From: Nonomuraea glycinis
GTDB lineage: Bacteria; Actinomycetota; Actinomycetes; Streptosporangiales; Streptosporangiaceae
Reading direction: 5' to 3'
Length of the DNA: 64,000 nucleotides
Assembly (NCBI RefSeq): GCF_014646515.1
Contig: NZ_BMNK01000008.1
Location: forward strand, 124,001 to 188,000
This document shows positions 24,600-33,506 of this stretch, piece by piece. The number at the start of each line of letters is the position of its first letter. Position 1 is the stretch's first letter. The notes beneath the pieces are model-generated. The model had not been told where the DNA came from. It searched no databases and was given only the letters and a program-made list of their open reading frames with translations. The position numbers were made by a program, and so were the translations under genes.

Positions 24600-25540
24600 C
24601 GGCGCAGCCAGCGGGTGGAGTGGGCGGCCCGCCGCACCCGGCGTCCCGCGTACGGCACGCCGCCGGTGAGTGCCGCGCAGAGAGCCAGCCAGCTGCATAT
24701 GGCGCGTTCCAGGACCCAGACCGGCGCGAACAGTGACCCGGCGGCGGGAAAGACCGCTCGTCCGCCCGCCCGGCGCCGCCCCGCCTCGGCCGTGATCACG
24801 GCCAGCCCCGCGCCCGCCGCCACCACGCCATAGCGGCGGCGCAGCAGCGCGGCGGTCAGCGCGGGCAGCACCGACAGGAACAGCCCCATCCTGACGGGCT
24901 GCGCCAGGTCGTCGTAGGCCTGGCGGACCCGCTGGGACCAGAAGCGCCGGACCTCGCAGGGCAGCCGGCGCACGTACAGGTCCGGCGCGGTGACGACGCG
25001 CCCGCCGTGGGCCCGCACGGTGCGGACCAGCTCCAGGTTCTCGAACAGCACGTCGCCGTCGTAGCCGCCCATCCGCAGGTAGAAGGACCTGCGGACGCCG
25101 AGGGTGCCGGGATGGTCGGTGCCGAGCGCCCGGTTGAGCAGGGTGCGGGCGGTGTCCCAGCGGGCGTGCCAGGGCAGCGGGTCGAAGAAGTTCTGCGGGC
25201 GCACCAGGTCGGCCTCGGCGAGCAGCCGGCACATGCCGAGCAGGCCGCGCTCGTCGTAGCGGACGTCGTCGTCGGCGATCACCACCCGGTCCGCGCGGGC
25301 CAGCCGCAGGCCGGTGGCGACGCCGGCGACCTTGCCGTTGGCGCAGCGCAGGCCGCCGTCGGGACGGACATGGGTGACCAGGCCGTGCCAGCGGCGGGCG
25401 TGCCGGTCGTAGAGCTCCCCGGCGCTCCCGTCGACGACGATCACGTGAGCGTGCCGGGCCAGGCGGCGCAGGTAGCCGGTCAGCTCCTCCAGCCCGGCGT
25501 CGTCGCTCCAGCGCAGCGGCAGCACATAGTCGAGGTCCAT
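24416..25540 (-). CDS. Membrane-associated family 2 glycosyltransferase
   Basis: A 374-residue GT-A enzyme: VIVVDGSAG near the nucleotide site, the DXD-type metal motif VIADDDVRYDERG near residue 100, an acceptor-loop segment GGYDGDVLFENLELVRTV, and a Q/RxxRW-like WSQRVRQAYDD. Two or more hydrophobic segments follow (LFLSVLPALTAALL, PVWVLERAICSWLALCAAL), suggesting membrane attachment. The start overlaps the preceding stop as TGATG. The last 60 residues run antisense through the CDGSH gene and look unlike a conserved domain, so a true stop may have been lost by a small indel. The sugar donor is unknown. Confidence 0.82.
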   Translation of the reverse strand: MDLDYVLPLRWSDDAGLEELTGYLRRLARHAHVIVVDGSAGELYDRHARRWHGLVTHVRPDGGLRCANGKVAGVATGLRLARADRVVIADDDVRYDERGLLGMCRLLAEADLVRPQNFFDPLPWHARWDTARTLLNRALGTDHPGTLGVRRSFYLRMGGYDGDVLFENLELVRTVRAHGGRVVTAPDLYVRRLPCEVRRFWSQRVRQAYDDLAQPVRMGLFLSVLPALTAALLRRRYGVVAAGAGLAVITAEAGRRRAGGRAVFPAAGSLFAPVWVLERAICSWLALCAALTGGVPYAGRRVRRAAHSTRWLRRHAVSPPGARNPVTLCEPSQNGLTEEWPHRHSATVARSQAIGSPSGVRSSNGPRRSSGPSS

Positions 25541-26547
25541 CACTGTCCCGCGACGAGGTCCGCCAGATCGGGTTCGAGCAGCGAGCTCGCGCCGCACTGC
25601 CAGCGGTCCATGACCTGCTCGGCCCAGAGTCGTTCGAGCGTCAGCGCGCAGGCCGCGCCGTACAGGATGTCGTTGACCAGGGACGGGAAGGCGGCCGCGA
25701 AGCCGCCGCACAGGTCGTTGGCCGCGACCTGCTCGTGCACGGCGTCGGCCTGCACATGCTCGTCGTAGAAGCGGGCGGCGGCGTCGTCGCCGCCGAGCCG
25801 GCGCAGGCCGGCGGCGTAGCGCCGGTTGGGCAGCGAGGAAGTCATCTCCAGCGCGGCCAGGTGGCCGACCAGCGCGCCGCGCAGCCGCCGGTGCAGGCCG
25901 AACAGCGACATGGCGTTGGAGATCGCCAGGGTGATGCCGGGCACGCGGCCGAGGTAGGCGCCGTAGGAGTCGTCGAGGCCGAGGCCGCGCAGGGTGGTGC
26001 GGAACAGCTCGGAGTGCATCCGCTCGCGGCGGCCGCCGCCGTACTCGTCGGCCTGGATCTCCACCAGCGCGGCCTTGGGGCCGCCCTGCAGGCGGGGGAT
26101 CGCCCAGGTGTGCGGGTCGCCCTCCTTGAGCTGGTAGATGGAGCGGTGCACGGCGAACTCGCGGAACTGCTCCAGCTCGGCCGTACGCTGCAGGAACTGC
26201 GCCATCGGCGGCCCCTCGTCGGCGACGGTGAGCGCGGTCAGCGCCCGGCGCACGTGCTCGGGAGCCACCGGCTGCGGCCGGGGCACGGCCTGGGCGAGCG
26301 CGTCCTCGAACCGGCTCTCGAGCACGGCACGCGCGCGCAGCAGCGACGGCTCCCACTCCCAGCGGTCGTCGACCCCGTCGAAGCCCTGATAGTGCAGCTC
26401 GTAACAGGCGAACAGGGCGAGCTGGAGGTCGTCGTCCAGGACCGCGCCCGGCGGGCAGTCGGGCAGCGGGCCGATCCGGTCCGGCGAGCCGCCGAGGCGG
26501 GCGAAGAGCTCAGCGGTGATCGGGCCACGGGCGGCGGGCAGGCGCAT
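25540..26547 (-). CDS. Haem-oxygenase-like diiron protein (iron-containing redox enzyme family)
   Basis: A 335-residue helical protein of the iron-containing redox enzyme family, related to haem-oxygenase-like diiron oxidases (HDO). Candidate ligands are the E/H of EFAVHRSIYQ, the E/D of LVEIQADEYGGGRRERMH and the D/H of EHVQADAVHEQVA. HDO proteins use a diiron centre to oxidise or cleave small molecules, including amino-acid side chains and fatty acids. It is the centre of a three-gene unit with TGATG overlaps at both ends, so co-translation with the methyltransferase and glycosyltransferase is very likely. Substrate unknown. Confidence 0.82.
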   Translation of the reverse strand: MRLPAARGPITAELFARLGGSPDRIGPLPDCPPGAVLDDDLQLALFACYELHYQGFDGVDDRWEWEPSLLRARAVLESRFEDALAQAVPRPQPVAPEHVRRALTALTVADEGPPMAQFLQRTAELEQFREFAVHRSIYQLKEGDPHTWAIPRLQGGPKAALVEIQADEYGGGRRERMHSELFRTTLRGLGLDDSYGAYLGRVPGITLAISNAMSLFGLHRRLRGALVGHLAALEMTSSLPNRRYAAGLRRLGGDDAAARFYDEHVQADAVHEQVAANDLCGGFAAAFPSLVNDILYGAACALTLERLWAEQVMDRWQCGASSLLEPDLADLVAGQ

Positions 26548-27281
26548 CAGGCACTCCAGAGGTAGACCGACACGTGCGCGCGGCTCTCGTCACCGAACGG
26601 ACTTCCTGTCCAGTCCGACCAGCGGTGCTCGCGTCGCATCCCGGCCAGCCTGGCCATCAGGTCCAGCTCGGCCGGCCAGGCGTAGCGGTGGTCGGCGGGC
26701 AGCATGCGCACCCCTTCGGCGCTCAGCCGCACCCTGGTCGTGTGCATGAGCTGCTCGGCGGGCGACAGCCGGGCCGCCTCGGCGACGACGACCTCCTCGC
26801 TCATGGACAGCAGTCGCAGCGCGCTGCCGCCCGTGAAGGCGGTCAGGTCGGGCACCCACGCCTCGACCACGAACCGCCCGCCGGGACGCAGGTGCGCGGC
26901 GGCGTTGGCGAAGCACGCCACCTGGGCGTCCTGCGACGGCAGCGCGTAGATGGTGTTGGTGGAGAGCACCACCAGGGCGAACTCGCCGTCGACCGTGGCC
27001 GTGGCGAAGTCGCCGATGGTCACCGGGATCCGCTCACCGCCCGGCTTGGCACGCAGCACCTCGACCATGTCGGCCGAGCCGTCGATGCCCGCCACCGTGA
27101 GGCCCCGCGCCATCAGGGGCAGGGCCAGGCGGCCGGTGCCGATGCCGAACTCCAGCACCGGGCCGCCCGCGGCGAGCTCGTACAGCCGCGAGACGGCCTG
27201 CTCGGTCGGCAGGTCACGCACGGTGGCGTCGTAGATGTCCGCGATGCCGCGACCATAGGCGGAGGCGTCGAACGCCGGCAC
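26547..27281 (-). CDS. Class I SAM-dependent methyltransferase
   Basis: A 244-residue methyltransferase. Motif I is VLEFGIGTGRLALPL, motif II the acidic end of TVAGIDGSADMVEVL, motif III FALVVLSTNTIYAL and the post-motif AAHLRPGGRFVVEAWVPD. The N-terminus YGRGIADIYDATVRDL is typical of small-molecule methyltransferases of the Methyltransf_25 group. First gene of the methyltransferase-HDO-glycosyltransferase operon; GTG start at 27281. The combination suggests tailoring of one small molecule. Confidence 0.88.
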   Translation of the reverse strand: MPAFDASAYGRGIADIYDATVRDLPTEQAVSRLYELAAGGPVLEFGIGTGRLALPLMARGLTVAGIDGSADMVEVLRAKPGGERIPVTIGDFATATVDGEFALVVLSTNTIYALPSQDAQVACFANAAAHLRPGGRFVVEAWVPDLTAFTGGSALRLLSMSEEVVVAEAARLSPAEQLMHTTRVRLSAEGVRMLPADHRYAWPAELDLMARLAGMRREHRWSDWTGSPFGDESRAHVSVYLWSA

Positions 27282-27296
27282 CCTGCACCCCCTGTC

Positions 27297-27327
27297 CCCC
27301 AGGTTTCAGCAGGTGGATGCCCTGGGG
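27297..27327 (-). terminator. Terminator-like hairpin after nirD
   Basis: CCCCAGG / CCTGGGG, seven pairs with a 17-nt loop, just beyond the nirD stop and before the methyltransferase start. It separates the nitrate operon from the next unit. The long loop makes it a weak call. Confidence 0.4.
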
Positions 27328-27335
27328 CAGGTCGG

Positions 27336-27662
27336 CTAAACGCTCACCGCGACCTGCACGAGCTCGCCGTCCAGGCGGACCTGGTAGACCGGCACGGTGA
27401 CCGCGGGCTCGTCCAGGCAGTGCCCGGTGACCAGCGAGAACACCTGCTTGTGCAGCGGCGAGGCGACGGTCGGCTCGCCCTTCCTGGTGCCGACGATGCC
27501 GCGCGAGAGCACGTACGCCCCGCTGAAGGGGTCCTGGTTGCCCAGCGCGTGCACCACACCGTCGTGGGTGCGGAACAGCGCCACCTGCCGGCCGTCGACG
27601 AGGGCGCACACGCCCCGCTCGGGCTGCAGGACCTGATAGCCGCAGACGTTCACCCAGCTCAT
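27336..27662 (-). CDS. nirD: Assimilatory nitrite reductase small subunit NirD
   Basis: A 108-residue Rieske-fold protein of the NirD family. It lacks the Rieske Cys/His ligands, as NirD normally does, although LGNQDPFSGAYVLSRGIVG keeps the fold signature. NirD partners NirB in NADH-dependent reduction of nitrite to ammonium. Start 27662 overlaps the nirB stop as ATGA. Last gene of the nitrate-assimilation operon. Confidence 0.93.
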   Translation of the reverse strand: MSWVNVCGYQVLQPERGVCALVDGRQVALFRTHDGVVHALGNQDPFSGAYVLSRGIVGTRKGEPTVASPLHKQVFSLVTGHCLDEPAVTVPVYQVRLDGELVQVAVSV

Positions 27663-30088
27663 GACAGCACCACCGGCTTGATCTGGCCACGCTCGGTGGC
27701 GAAGACGATCGACGGGTCGGGGACGCCCGGCGCGTTGACGAAACTGACGAACCTGCTGAGCTTCTCCGGGTCTTCCAACGTTGCCCTCCATTCATCCTGG
27801 TACGTGGCGACGTGCTGGCTCATGTGCGCGTCGAGGTCGGCGCAGATGCCCAGCGAGTCGTCGATGATCACTGAGCGCAGGTAGTCGAGGCCGCCGTCGA
27901 GCGACTCCACCCAGGCGGCGGTGCGCTGCAGCCGGTCGGCGGTGCGGATGTAGAACATCAGGAAGCGGTCGATGGTCCTGAGCAGCTCTTCGGTGCTCAG
28001 GTCCCCGGCCAGCAGGTCGGCGTGGCGGGGCTTGAAGCCGCCGTTGCCGCCCACGTACAGGTTCCAGCCCTGCTCGGTGGCGATGATGCCGAAGTCCTTG
28101 GATCTGGCCTCGGCGCACTCGCGGGCGCAGCCGGAGACGGCGGACTTGAGCTTGTGCGGCGAGCGCAGCCCCCGGTAGCGCAGCTCCAGCTCGATGGCCA
28201 GGCCCACGGAGTCCTGCACGCCGTAGCGGCACCAGGTGGACCCGACGCACGACTTGACCGTGCGCAGCGCCTTGCCGTAGGCGTGGCCGGACTCGAACCC
28301 GGCGTCCACCAGCCGGCGCCAGATCTCCGGGAGCTGGTCGACGCTGGCGCCGAACAGGTCGATCCGCTGCCCCCCGGTGATCTTGGTGTAGAGGCCGAAG
28401 TCGCGGGCCACCTCGCCGATGACGATGAGCTTGTCCGGGGTGATCTCGCCGCCGGGGATGCGCGGGACGACGGAGTAGGTGCCGTTCTTCTGGATGTTGG
28501 CCAGGAAGCGGTCGTTGGTGTCCTGCAGCGTCGCCATCTCGCCGTCGAGCACGTGCCCGTTGTGCAGGGAGGCGAGGATGGAGGCGACGGCGGGCTTGCA
28601 GATGTCGCAGCCCCGGCCGTCCCCGTGCGCGGCGATGAGCTCGGAGAACGTGGTGATGCCGCGCACCCGGACGATGTCGAACAGCTCGGCCCTGGAGTAG
28701 GCGAAGTGCTCGCAGAGGTTCTTGCTGACCTCGACGCCCGACTTCTCCAGAAGCTGCTTGAGCATCGGCACGCAGCTCCCGCAGGTCGTGCCGGCCCGCG
28801 TACAGGCCTTGATGCCGGGCACGTCGGCGCAGCCGTGGTCGGCGATGGCCGAGCGGACCGCGCCCGCGCTGACGTTGTTGCAGGAGCAGACCTGCGCGTC
28901 GTCCGGCAGCTCGAGCTGCGCGCCGCCGCCGGTGAACAGCAGGTCGGACGGGGGTGCGGGCAGCGGCTTGCCGACGAAGGAGCGCAACGAGGTGTACGGC
29001 GAGGCGTCGCCGACGCAGATGCCGCCGAGCAGCGTCTGGGCGTCGTCGCTGATGAACAGCCGCTTGTAGACGCCGGCCACCGGGTCCATGTAGGTGACGT
29101 CGAGCGCCCCCGTCATGGCGCCGAACTGGGCCACCTCGACGCCGAGGAGCTTGAGCTTGGTGGACATGTCGGCGCCCTCGAAGCCGGCCCCGCCGCCCAG
29201 GATCCGGTCGGCGGCCACCTCGGCCATGGTGAAGCACGGCCCGACCAGCCCGTAGATCATGCCGCCGGACAGCGCGCACTCGCCGATGGCGTAGATGTCG
29301 GGGTCGGAGGTGCGCATCGCGGAGTCGACCACGATGCCGCCGCGCTCGCCCACCTCCAGCCCGCTCGCCCTGGCCAGCTCGTCGCGCGGCCTGATGCCGG
29401 CGGAGAAGACGACCACCTGGGCGTCGATGATCGTGCCGTCGGGCTTGCGCAGCCCGGCGACCTGCCCCTTGTCGTCGGTGACGATCTCCTGCACGCCGGC
29501 GCCCGCGTGCACGCTCAGGCCGAGCTCCTCGATGTGCGCCTTCAGCACCGAGCCGCCGCCCTCGTCCACCTGGCGGGGCATCAGCCACGGGCTCATCTCG
29601 ACGATGTGGGTGCGCAGTCCGAGCGAGCGCAGCGCGTCGGCCGCCTCCAGGCCGAGCAGCCCGCCGCCGACGACGACGCCGTCGGCGGCTTCCTTGGCCG
29701 CCAGCCTGATCGCGTCCAGGTCGTCGATGGTGCGGTAGACGTAGGCGTGCTCGGCGCCGGGCACCGGCGGCACGAACGGCGCGGACCCGGTGGCCAGCAC
29801 CAGCACGTCGTAGGGCTCCCGCGCGCCGCCTTCGACGGTGACCACGCGGGCCTGCCGGTCGATGCCGGTGACGCGGCTGCCGAGCCTGACCACGGCCTGC
29901 TCCGGCACCGGGTAGGACAGGTCCTCGGCGCTGACGCCGGACAGGTAGGAGGTCAGCGCCACCCGGTCGTAGGCCGGGCGGGGCTCCTCCCCGATCACCG
30001 TGATGCGGCCGTCGAAGCCGCGCTGGAGCAGGGCTTCCACGAGCCGGTGAGCGGCGGGGCCGTACCCGACCACAACGATCTTCTTCAC
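27659..30088 (-). CDS. nirB: Assimilatory nitrite reductase large subunit NirB
   Basis: An 809-residue cytoplasmic siroheme nitrite reductase. The N-terminal pyridine-nucleotide-disulfide domain has the FAD motif VVVGYGPAAHRL and NAD motif VVGGGLLGLEAADAL. A BFD-like [2Fe-2S] domain follows (CSCNNVSAGAV, TTCGSC), then ferredoxin-like and siroheme/[4Fe-4S] half-domains with C-x5-C (CVGSTWC) and C-x3-C (CARECAEA). It reduces nitrite to ammonium with NADH. The GTG at 30088 is chosen because it gives VKKIVVVGYG at the canonical position and overlaps the previous stop as GTGA. Confidence 0.97.
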   Translation of the reverse strand: MKKIVVVGYGPAAHRLVEALLQRGFDGRITVIGEEPRPAYDRVALTSYLSGVSAEDLSYPVPEQAVVRLGSRVTGIDRQARVVTVEGGAREPYDVLVLATGSAPFVPPVPGAEHAYVYRTIDDLDAIRLAAKEAADGVVVGGGLLGLEAADALRSLGLRTHIVEMSPWLMPRQVDEGGGSVLKAHIEELGLSVHAGAGVQEIVTDDKGQVAGLRKPDGTIIDAQVVVFSAGIRPRDELARASGLEVGERGGIVVDSAMRTSDPDIYAIGECALSGGMIYGLVGPCFTMAEVAADRILGGGAGFEGADMSTKLKLLGVEVAQFGAMTGALDVTYMDPVAGVYKRLFISDDAQTLLGGICVGDASPYTSLRSFVGKPLPAPPSDLLFTGGGAQLELPDDAQVCSCNNVSAGAVRSAIADHGCADVPGIKACTRAGTTCGSCVPMLKQLLEKSGVEVSKNLCEHFAYSRAELFDIVRVRGITTFSELIAAHGDGRGCDICKPAVASILASLHNGHVLDGEMATLQDTNDRFLANIQKNGTYSVVPRIPGGEITPDKLIVIGEVARDFGLYTKITGGQRIDLFGASVDQLPEIWRRLVDAGFESGHAYGKALRTVKSCVGSTWCRYGVQDSVGLAIELELRYRGLRSPHKLKSAVSGCARECAEARSKDFGIIATEQGWNLYVGGNGGFKPRHADLLAGDLSTEELLRTIDRFLMFYIRTADRLQRTAAWVESLDGGLDYLRSVIIDDSLGICADLDAHMSQHVATYQDEWRATLEDPEKLSRFVSFVNAPGVPDPSIVFATERGQIKPVVLS

Positions 30089-31479
30089 GCGGAGATCCCT
30101 TCTTGTTCGCACAACCAGCCGACGATCCCCTCCACGGCGTCACGGCAGGTGCCGCAGCCGGTCGTGGCCCTGGTGGCGGCGGCCACCCCGGCCACGTTCC
30201 TGGCGCCCGCTTCCCAGCACGCCCGGATCTGACCCTTGGTCACGTTGTTGCACTGGCAGACCTTGGCCGCGTCCGGCATCAGCACCGGACTCTCCGCGAC
30301 CGGCGCCGCCGCCAGCCCCGGGAACAGCAGCCCGGCCCGGTCGCCCGGCACCGGCCCGCCACGGTCGAAGAGCTGGGTGAGCGTGCCGACGGCGTCGCTG
30401 TCGCCCAGCAGGATCGCGCCGACCAGCCGGCCGTCGCGGATGACGAGCTTGCGGTAGGTCCCCTTCGCCCGGTGGCTGAAGCGCACCACCTCGGCGTGCT
30501 CGTCGGTGAGCTGCGTCTCGCCCATCGCGGCGAGTTCGACGCTGCTCGCCTTGAGCCTGGTCACCAGCCGCGAGCCCCGGTAGCGGGACTTGCCGCCGGT
30601 GATCACGTCGGCGGCCACGGCGGCCTGCTCCCAGGCGGGCGCGACCAGGCCGTAGACGTTGCCGTCGTGTTCGGCGCACTCGCCGATGGCGAAGATCGAC
30701 GGGTCGTCGGTGCGCATCTCGTCGTCGACGACGATGCCGCGGCGCACCTCCAGGCCCGCCTCGGCGGCCAGGCCGGTCAGCGGGCGGACGCCGCAGGCGA
30801 GCACGACCAGGTCGCCGTCGGCCAGCTCGCCACCGGCCAGCCGGACGCCGTCCTCCTCGACGGCCTCGGCCACCACGCCGGTGCGGATGTCCACGCCGAG
30901 CCCGGTGAGGGTCTCGCCGAGCACCAGCCCGGCCTCGGGGTCGAGCTGGCGCTCCATCAGGTGGTCGGCGAGGTGCAGCAGGGTGACCGGCAGGCCGCGC
31001 CCGGCCAGGCCGCGGGCCGCCTCGATGCCGAGCAGCCCGCCGCCGACGACCACCGCCCGGCGGCTGTGCTCGGCGGCCTTGAGGATGCGGTCGCAGTCGT
31101 CGAGGGTGCGGAACGGGATGGCCCGCTCGACCCCGGGGATGCGGGGCACGAACGCCTCGCTGCCGGTGGCCAGGACGAGCAGGTCGTACGGTTCGCGGCG
31201 CCCGTCGGTGGTGTGCACGGCGCGGGTCTCCCGATCGATCCACGCGACCGCGCTGCCCGACACCGCCTCCACCCGGTTGGCGCCGTACCAGGACAGCTCG
31301 TGCAGCCGGAGCTGCTCGGCCCTGGCCTTGCCGGCGAGCACGTTCGACAGCAGCACCCGGTTGTACGGGTGGCCTTCCTCGGCGCCGAACACGGTGATCG
31401 TGAGGTGCGGGTCGCGCGCCCGTACCTCACTGACCAGCCGTGATCCGGCCATGCCGTTTCCCACCACGACGAGCCTCAT
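30085..31479 (-). CDS. nasB: FAD/NAD(P)-dependent oxidoreductase with BFD domain (nitrate reductase electron transfer)
   Basis: 464 residues resembling the N-terminal half of NirB: FAD motif LVVVGNGMAGSRLV, NAD motif VVVGGGLLGIEAARGL, second FAD segment IFAIGECAEHDG, and a C-terminal BFD-type [2Fe-2S] domain (CQCNNVTKGQI, TTGCGTCRDAV). In NasBC-type systems such a protein passes electrons from NAD(P)H to the molybdopterin nitrate reductase encoded just upstream. It is linked by four-base overlaps to both neighbours. The symbol is by analogy with Bacillus nasB and is tentative. Confidence 0.88.
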   Translation of the reverse strand: MRLVVVGNGMAGSRLVSEVRARDPHLTITVFGAEEGHPYNRVLLSNVLAGKARAEQLRLHELSWYGANRVEAVSGSAVAWIDRETRAVHTTDGRREPYDLLVLATGSEAFVPRIPGVERAIPFRTLDDCDRILKAAEHSRRAVVVGGGLLGIEAARGLAGRGLPVTLLHLADHLMERQLDPEAGLVLGETLTGLGVDIRTGVVAEAVEEDGVRLAGGELADGDLVVLACGVRPLTGLAAEAGLEVRRGIVVDDEMRTDDPSIFAIGECAEHDGNVYGLVAPAWEQAAVAADVITGGKSRYRGSRLVTRLKASSVELAAMGETQLTDEHAEVVRFSHRAKGTYRKLVIRDGRLVGAILLGDSDAVGTLTQLFDRGGPVPGDRAGLLFPGLAAAPVAESPVLMPDAAKVCQCNNVTKGQIRACWEAGARNVAGVAAATRATTGCGTCRDAVEGIVGWLCEQEGISA

Positions 31480-33506
31480 GCGTCTCGCTCCACTCTGACG
31501 GCGCAGACCTTGAACTCGGGCATCCGGGACGTGGGGTCGAGCGCCGGGTTGGTGAGGCGGTTCGCCCCCTCCCAGTGGAAGGGCATGAACACGGTGTCGC
31601 TCCTGATCGCGTCGCTGATCCTGGCCTCGCCCCGGCTCTCGCCGCGCCTGCTCGTCACCAGCACCTGGTCCCCCGCCTCGATCTTCAGCCGCTCGGCCAG
31701 ATCGGGATGGAGCTCCACGTACGGCTGCGGCGCGGCCTTGGTGAGGGAGGCGATCCTGCGGGTCTGCGCGCCGCTCTGGTAGTGCGCCAGCACGCGGCCC
31801 GTCGTCAGGTAGACGGGGTAGTCCTCGTCGATGTCCTCCACCGGCGGCCGGTGTTCGACGGGCACGAACCTGGCGCGGCCGTCGGGGGTGGCGAAGGAGT
31901 CGAGGAACGGCCGCGGCGTGCCGGGGTGCTCGGGCGCCGGGCAGGGCCAGAACACGCCGGTCTCGTCCGCGATCCGCTCGTAGGTGATGCCGGAGTAGTC
32001 GGCGGGGCCGCCGGCGCTGGCCCGGCGCAGCTCCTCGAAGACCTTGCCGGGCTCGTCGGCGAAGTCGTGACCGAGCCGGCGGGCCAGTCCGGCGATGACC
32101 TCCAGGTCGCTGCGGACGCCGGCCGGCGGCTCGACGGCCTGCCTGCGCAGCAGGACGCGGCCTTCGAGGTTGGTCATCGTGCCGGTCTCCTCGGCCCACT
32201 GCGTGACCGGAAGGACCACGTCGGCCAGCGCCGCCGTCTCCGACAGCACCACGTCGCAGACCACCAGCAGGTCCAGCGCCTTGATCCGGTCGGCGACGTG
32301 GGCCGAGGCGGGCGCCGAGACGACCGGGTTGGAGCCGAACACCAGCATGGCGCGCGACCCGTCCGGCGTGCCGAGGGCGTCGAGCAGCTCGTAGGCCGAG
32401 CGGCCCGGCCCCGGCAGGTCCTCCGGCGGCACGCCCCACACGCCCGCGACGTGCTCCCGTGCCGCCGGGTCGTCGATCTTGCGGTAGCCGGGGAGCTGGT
32501 CGGCCTTCTGGCCGTGCTCCCTGCCGCCCTGGCCGTTGCCCTGCCCGGTGAGGCAGCCGTACCCGGAGCCCTGCCGGCCGGGCAGGCCCAGCGCCAGGGC
32601 GAGGTTGACGAACGCGGTCACCGTGTCGGTGCCCTTGGCGTGCTGCTCGGCTCCCCTGCCGGTCAGGACGTACGCGCTGTTCGCGGCGGCGAGGGCGCGT
32701 ACGGCCTCGCGCATGCGCGGCACCGGCACGCCGGTGATCCGCTCCACCCGCTCGGGCCACCAGGCGGCCAGCGAGGTGCGCACCGCGTCGAAGCCCGAGG
32801 TCCGCTCCTCGATGTACGCCTCGTCGACGAGCTCTTCGGCGATGGCCAGGTGCAGCAGGCCGAGCGCGAGCGCCAGGTCGGTGCCCGGCGTGGGCCGCAG
32901 GTGCAGCCAGGCGAGCTTGGCCGTCGGGGTGCGGCGCGGGTCGATGACGATCAGCCGGGCGCCGTCCAGGTGGCGGACGAACGGCGGCATCGTCTCGGCC
33001 GGGTTGCCGCCCGCCAGCAGGATGACGTCGGCCCCGGCCAGGTCGGTGATCGGGAACGGCATGCCGCGGTCCATGCCGAACGCCCGGATCGAGGCGGCCG
33101 CGGCCGACGACATGCAGAAGCGGCCGTTGTAGTCGATCTGGCTGGTACGCAGCGCGACCCGGGCGAACTTGCCGAGCAGGTACGCCTTCTCGTTGGTGAG
33201 CCCGCCCCCGCCGAACACGGCCACGGCGTCGGGGCCGTGCTCGGCGGCGATGCCGCTGAGCCGTTCGGCCACGTGGTCGAGCGCCACCTCCCAGGACACC
33301 GGCTCGCCGTGCAGGAGCGGGCTGGTCAGTCGCTCGCCGTTGGTCAGCAGCTCGGCCGCCGTCCAGCCCTTCTGGCAGAGCGCCCCGGCCGCGTTCGCCG
33401 GGATGTCGGTCCGCGGGGTGATGGTGATCTCGGTGCCCTGGCCGCCGATCGCCATCCCGCACTGCAGGGCGCAGTACGGGCAGTGCGTCTTCACCGGTGC
33501 GTCCAT
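31476..33506 (-). CDS. nasC: Assimilatory nitrate reductase catalytic subunit (molybdopterin)
   Basis: A 676-residue cytoplasmic molybdopterin oxidoreductase. The [4Fe-4S] motif C-x2-C-x3-C ... C (HCPYCALQCGM, GALCQKGW) is at the N-terminus, cofactor-binding segments follow (YNGRFCMSSAAAASIRAFG, LLAGGNPAETMPP, VFGSNPVVSAP), and the C-terminal molydop-binding domain contains YLTTGRVLAHYQSG. No Tat signal is present, fitting the assimilatory Nas type that reduces nitrate to nitrite. It lacks the C-terminal BFD extension seen in Klebsiella NasA, consistent with the separate partner downstream. The start overlaps the narK stop as TGATG. Confidence 0.93.
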   Translation of the reverse strand: MDAPVKTHCPYCALQCGMAIGGQGTEITITPRTDIPANAAGALCQKGWTAAELLTNGERLTSPLLHGEPVSWEVALDHVAERLSGIAAEHGPDAVAVFGGGGLTNEKAYLLGKFARVALRTSQIDYNGRFCMSSAAAASIRAFGMDRGMPFPITDLAGADVILLAGGNPAETMPPFVRHLDGARLIVIDPRRTPTAKLAWLHLRPTPGTDLALALGLLHLAIAEELVDEAYIEERTSGFDAVRTSLAAWWPERVERITGVPVPRMREAVRALAAANSAYVLTGRGAEQHAKGTDTVTAFVNLALALGLPGRQGSGYGCLTGQGNGQGGREHGQKADQLPGYRKIDDPAAREHVAGVWGVPPEDLPGPGRSAYELLDALGTPDGSRAMLVFGSNPVVSAPASAHVADRIKALDLLVVCDVVLSETAALADVVLPVTQWAEETGTMTNLEGRVLLRRQAVEPPAGVRSDLEVIAGLARRLGHDFADEPGKVFEELRRASAGGPADYSGITYERIADETGVFWPCPAPEHPGTPRPFLDSFATPDGRARFVPVEHRPPVEDIDEDYPVYLTTGRVLAHYQSGAQTRRIASLTKAAPQPYVELHPDLAERLKIEAGDQVLVTSRRGESRGEARISDAIRSDTVFMPFHWEGANRLTNPALDPTSRMPEFKVCAVRVERDA

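Noticed and set aside
28022..30232. Long plus-strand open frame opposite nirB
   Set aside because: Shadow of nirB, with the same compositional signs.
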